57,614 bases of DNA from Verrucomicrobiota bacterium (GTDB taxonomy: Bacteria > Verrucomicrobiota > Verrucomicrobiia > Limisphaerales > UBA9464): NCBI GenBank assembly GCA_947454705.1, contig CANGKZ010000033.1, positions 1-57,614 of the forward strand. The letters run 5' to 3'. The notes beneath the pieces are model-generated. The model did not search any database. It was not told where the DNA came from and worked only from the letters and a program-made list of their open reading frames with translations. The position numbers were made by a program, and so were the translations under genes. Below are positions 54,859 through 57,614 of this stretch, piece by piece (position 1 is the stretch's first letter; every line of letters begins with the position of its first letter).

Positions 54859-55719
54859 ATGATAACCTCACGTCAAATATCACAGAAGCAGTTGCGAGCA
54901 TTTACCCTCGTGGAATTGTTGGTTGTGATTGCTGTGATTGGAGTTTTGGCGGGTCTCCTCCTACCTGCTCTAGCTGGTGCCAAATCGAAAGCTCACACTG
55001 TTGGTTGTCTGAACAATCTCCGTCAGGATGCCATTGATGGACATCTTTACACATCCGACAATGGCGATTTCCTCGTTCCAAATAATCCAGTCACCCACGG
55101 CGACAGCGCCAAACCAATGTTGGCAACTTGGGCTGGCAACGCCGCAGCGTACGGGCTACCGGATGGAACAAACGACGCCAATCTTTTGGGCGGCTATCCT
55201 GGTCAACCAAACCTCGGGGTTCTCGGTCCCTACGTGAAAACAACGCGGATCTTCAAATGTCCCGCGGATCGATCGATGACTACCCTTTCTGGGAAGCGAT
55301 ATCCGAGGAATCGGAGCTATGTCATGAATGGGTTTATCGGTACGACTTGGCTTCAAAATATTGGATCAGAGGCGTTCTTCCCCATTGTTTTGACCCTTGG
55401 TCAGTTGTCGCAGGTGAATCGCCCGGAAATCTTGACATGGATTGATTCGCATGAAGACGGGCTTGGATTATGCGCCATGAACGTTGTCGATAGCGGTTGG
55501 AACCACGCCTATGAAGGCTTGCCCGGATCGAGGCACGGTGGTGGCGCCGGCGTTGTGTTCATGGATGCTCATGCCGAAAACCACAAATGGCGGAACGAGG
55601 AAACCAAAGCCCGGGTCACAGGCACATTCGTTGGCGGTGTTGAATCAAGCGACCATCTCACCGAGGATTTCATCTGGCTGCGTCAGCGAATGATTCGTGG
55701 CACGCATGATCGATGGTAG
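54859..55719 (+). CDS. Type II pseudopilin-like protein (copy 2, Ala at -1)
   Basis: This is a 286-residue paralogue of the preceding gene, the same length and about three-quarters identical by eye. The signal reads [20 protein letters not shown], so the residue at -1 is Ala instead of the usual Gly, which may slow or prevent prepilin-peptidase cleavage. The tail repeats [18 protein letters not shown] and ends IRGTHDRW like copy 1 (IRSTLDRW). The similarity extends about 40 bp upstream of the start codons, so the duplicated unit included its leader. Confidence 0.9.
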   Translation: MITSRQISQKQLRAFTLVELLVVIAVIGVLAGLLLPALAGAKSKAHTVGCLNNLRQDAIDGHLYTSDNGDFLVPNNPVTHGDSAKPMLATWAGNAAAYGLPDGTNDANLLGGYPGQPNLGVLGPYVKTTRIFKCPADRSMTTLSGKRYPRNRSYVMNGFIGTTWLQNIGSEAFFPIVLTLGQLSQVNRPEILTWIDSHEDGLGLCAMNVVDSGWNHAYEGLPGSRHGGGAGVVFMDAHAENHKWRNEETKARVTGTFVGGVESSDHLTEDFIWLRQRMIRGTHDRW

Positions 55720-56078
55720 GCATCCGTCAATTCTCCCCGCTCCTCGCGGAGCCGCCGACGGAAAAGGGGGGATCCTGCAGCCTGTAGACTGTCCAATTTT
55801 CCCTCAGTGCGGTTGCCGGTCGCGTGGAAGGGCCTCCGCCTCGTCCCCTTGGCGGCAAACGGGGAGTCGGCATCCGGCATGCGTGCCGGTGGCCCTCTTC
55901 TGCGTTTTCTCCGCGCCTCTGCGTCTCCGCGGTTTGATCCATCAACTTGGCCGTTCGCCTTGGCCGAACGGGTGGCGGCGGAAGGGGAAGTGATCGAAAT
56001 TCCTTTTTGATCTTGCCGGGATTTCCCCTGAACCGGTACTAACTGCGGCTCGGAGTGTTCCGCACGCCGATGGGTCGT
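55720..56078. other. Intergenic region with dispersed repeat
   Basis: This 359-bp gap has no gene. It holds a dispersed repeat of the type tgcgttttctccgcgcctct (55901-55920) continuing into gcgtctccgcggtttgatcc, a relative of the cgcagagacgcagagg word of the 172-bp array, and a hairpin CCGGCA-tgcg-TGCCGG (55874-55889). Confidence 0.6.
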
Positions 56079-56168
56079 GGAAGGGTGGCTGAGTGGTTAA
56101 AGGCACCTGACTCGAAATCAGGAGATGTCGCAAGGCATCCGGGGGTTCGAATCCCTCCCCTTCCGCCA
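56079..56168 (+). tRNA. tRNA-Ser (anticodon CGA)
   Basis: The acceptor stem GGAAGGG pairs with CCCTTCC, followed by discriminator G and an encoded CCA (56166-56168). The anticodon stem CCTGA/TCAGG closes the loop CTCGAAA, so the anticodon is CGA. The long variable arm typical of tRNA-Ser is present (agatgtcgcaaggcatc), and the T loop is TTCGAAT. The downstream helicase gene begins only 35 bp after it on the opposite strand. Confidence 0.95.
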
Positions 56169-56203
56169 CTGACCAAAGGATGGAAAACCTCCGTTCCATG
56201 CCG

Positions 56204-57614
56204 CTACTTCGGCGACGAGAGCGCGCTTAGTCTGTCGATCAGACGCTTCATCTCCTTCTCGGGGCTGTGCCACCAGTCCGTAGACCAGATTCGGTGAAGT
56301 TTCCACCCGAGCCCTTCGAGAATCGATTGACGGAGTTTGTCCCGGTCTCGAGCGGTCGCTGCGCGGTGGTAAGTCGCACCGTCACATTCTACGCCGAGCA
56401 GGTATCGACCCGGAGCCTTTGGATCAACGATACCCAAATCGATGCGATATCCGGAGCATCCAATCTGATAGTGGACCTCGTAGCCAGCTCGCCGAATCCG
56501 TTCGGCGACCATCACTTCAAACTCCGAGTCCGCTTCGGCAGAGGAGTATGGAGTCGTTGCGGCGGATAGGGCTCTCGGACCACGATCGGCGTAGTCGAGA
56601 AAAAGTTTGAGATCGCGTACGCCACGCGACCTGGTTCGGGTGAGATCTATCTGGTCGGCGCGTAGGCCGCTAAAAACCTGAATTTCGTGCTTTGCGCGGG
56701 TGATGGCAACATTCAGCCGGCGCTCGCCGCCGTCTCGATTGATTGGGCCGAAATTCATTGAAACTTTGCCGGCTTCATCGGGGCCGTAGCAAATTGAGAA
56801 GAAAATCACATCGCGCTCGTCTCCTTGTACGTTTTCGAGATTTTTGACGAATACCGGCTCACCTTCAACGGGCGGTTCCTCACCAAAATGCGGTTCAATC
56901 TCTGGGTGTTTGCGGCGCTCTTCGTCTAGCAGGTTCTCTACGAGCTGCTGTTGCGCTTGGCTGAAGGTGACTACACCGTAGGAGCGGATTGGTCCGTCGT
57001 TGGATAGAAGGCGCTGAACCAGCTCTGCAACCAATGCTTCGGCCTCCTTCTTGTTGGTTCGGCTAGCACCTTTGTCGTATCTGGCCTCGGGCAAATAGCG
57101 GTAGCGAACGCCGCCATGGCCTGTCTCTGGAGAGGGAAAAGTCAGCAGGTCGTTTTCGTAATATTGACGGTTGCTGAAGGTAATCAGACTCTCGTTGCGG
57201 CTTCGGTAGTGCCATTGAAGGCGTTTGTGGCGTACCTGATTGCTGATCAGTTCGTCGAGGACGCTCTCCAGATCCTTGTGCGCATCCGGAGTCAGGTCGT
57301 CCACATCTCCATCTGTCGAGTTATTAAAGAAATTTGTGGGTGGTAGCTGCTTCGGGTCACCGACCATGATCAATTGCTTCCCCCGGGCGATGGCTCCAAC
57401 GGCGTCCCAAACTGGAATTTGTGAGGCTTCGTCGAAAATGACCACGTCAAAGCTGTCGTGCGATGCATCTAGCAGGCCGTTGAAAAACCCCTGTTTATCT
57501 ACCCGATTCTCTCCTGAGCGGTGTTCAAAAGGCTGAAAACTGGATTTGGCAAAAGGGTGGCCCGGCGGTGTGGGGCTGACTGGGTTCCATTTTCCCAGTC
57601 TCCCGACACACCGC
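56204..57614 (-). CDS. Superfamily-1 helicase with C-terminal nuclease-like domain, 5' partial
   Basis: The reading frame is open to the window edge, so the N-terminal part is missing; at least 469 residues are present. Walker B is VVIFDEASQIPVWDA, followed by GDPKQLPPT (motif III-like), the YRSRNESLITFSNRQYY segment, VQGDERDVIFFS (motif V) and NVAITRAKHEI (motif VI). The last 110 residues read DSEFEVMVAERIRRAGYEVH, then YRIDLGIVDP, LLGVECDGATYH, and LGWKLHRIWSTDWW, a restriction-endonuclease-like fold (DUF559/MTES_1575 type). Proteins joining such helicases with this nuclease, often with a DUF4011 N-terminus, are seen in phage defence. It sits directly next to a tRNA gene, a common insertion point for islands. 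Defence is inferred. Confidence 0.85.
   Translation of the reverse strand, partial: RCVGRLGKWNPVSPTPPGHPFAKSSFQPFEHRSGENRVDKQGFFNGLLDASHDSFDVVIFDEASQIPVWDAVGAIARGKQLIMVGDPKQLPPTNFFNNSTDGDVDDLTPDAHKDLESVLDELISNQVRHKRLQWHYRSRNESLITFSNRQYYENDLLTFPSPETGHGGVRYRYLPEARYDKGASRTNKKEAEALVAELVQRLLSNDGPIRSYGVVTFSQAQQQLVENLLDEERRKHPEIEPHFGEEPPVEGEPVFVKNLENVQGDERDVIFFSICYGPDEAGKVSMNFGPINRDGGERRLNVAITRAKHEIQVFSGLRADQIDLTRTRSRGVRDLKLFLDYADRGPRALSAATTPYSSAEADSEFEVMVAERIRRAGYEVHYQIGCSGYRIDLGIVDPKAPGRYLLGVECDGATYHRAATARDRDKLRQSILEGLGWKLHRIWSTDWWHSPEKEMKRLIDRLSALSSPK

Noticed and set aside
56055-56306. Short open frames over the tRNA-Ser gene
   Set aside because: They read through a complete tRNA with all stems, in both strands, and have no domain.

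Overview
The window looks like chromosomal DNA from a GC-rich member of the Verrucomicrobiota. Nothing in it names a species. The assignment is inferred from very large secreted proteins built of lamin-tail, CotH, RCC1, delta-60 and PQQ/HAF repeats, from paired pseudopilin-like proteins with an [14 protein letters not shown]-type N-terminus, and from several families of non-coding intergenic repeats.

Layout. 1-128 is a heptanucleotide tandem array. 136-5184 (minus strand) holds an Hsp70 gene and a HAD / GNAT / B12-radical-SAM cluster. 5353-7456 (plus) holds a TPR protein, a Rieske ferredoxin and a glycosyltransferase, facing a flippase / two-methyltransferase operon (10490 to 7425, minus). 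10850-15577 is a giant CotH/lamin-tail protein. 15730-20968 is a housekeeping block: an HU/IHF-type protein with a terminator, hisS, and the coupled HIT / phoH-like / ybeY / recO run, then a nitroreductase. 20989-23322 holds a SnoaL-like protein, a methyltransferase and a quinone oxidoreductase.

23622-34105 is a ten-gene chemosensory operon: cheA, cheW, a PAS-containing MCP, cheY, cheB, cheR, an HDOD protein, a CheX-like protein, a second cheY and an HDOD-CheX fusion. It ends at a perfect 14-bp terminator hairpin shared with a convergent aspartate aminotransferase. A sigma-28-like promoter sits so close to the cheA start that the transcript would be almost leaderless.

35516-39876 is a complete RNA-repair locus. 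rtcR is divergent from rtcB-rtcA, with a readable sigma-54 promoter, a direct repeat suited to activator binding, and two strong hairpins between rtcB and rtcA. A second CotH/lamin-tail protein and a DUF4337 protein follow.

50012 to 44392 (minus) is a tightly packed operon: an RCC1-repeat protein, a delta-60-repeat protein (ATGA overlap), a 51-residue twin-arginine mini-protein, and a PqqD-like protein. The last two suggest peptide recognition or maturation and are the most unusual pairing here. 50256-50750 is a tandem array of about 172-bp units. 51193-55719 encodes a PQQ/HAF-repeat secreted protein and two tandem pseudopilin paralogues. The window ends with tRNA-Ser(CGA), directly followed by the C-terminal part of a superfamily-1 helicase with a nuclease-like tail, of a type found in phage defence; it runs off the window edge.
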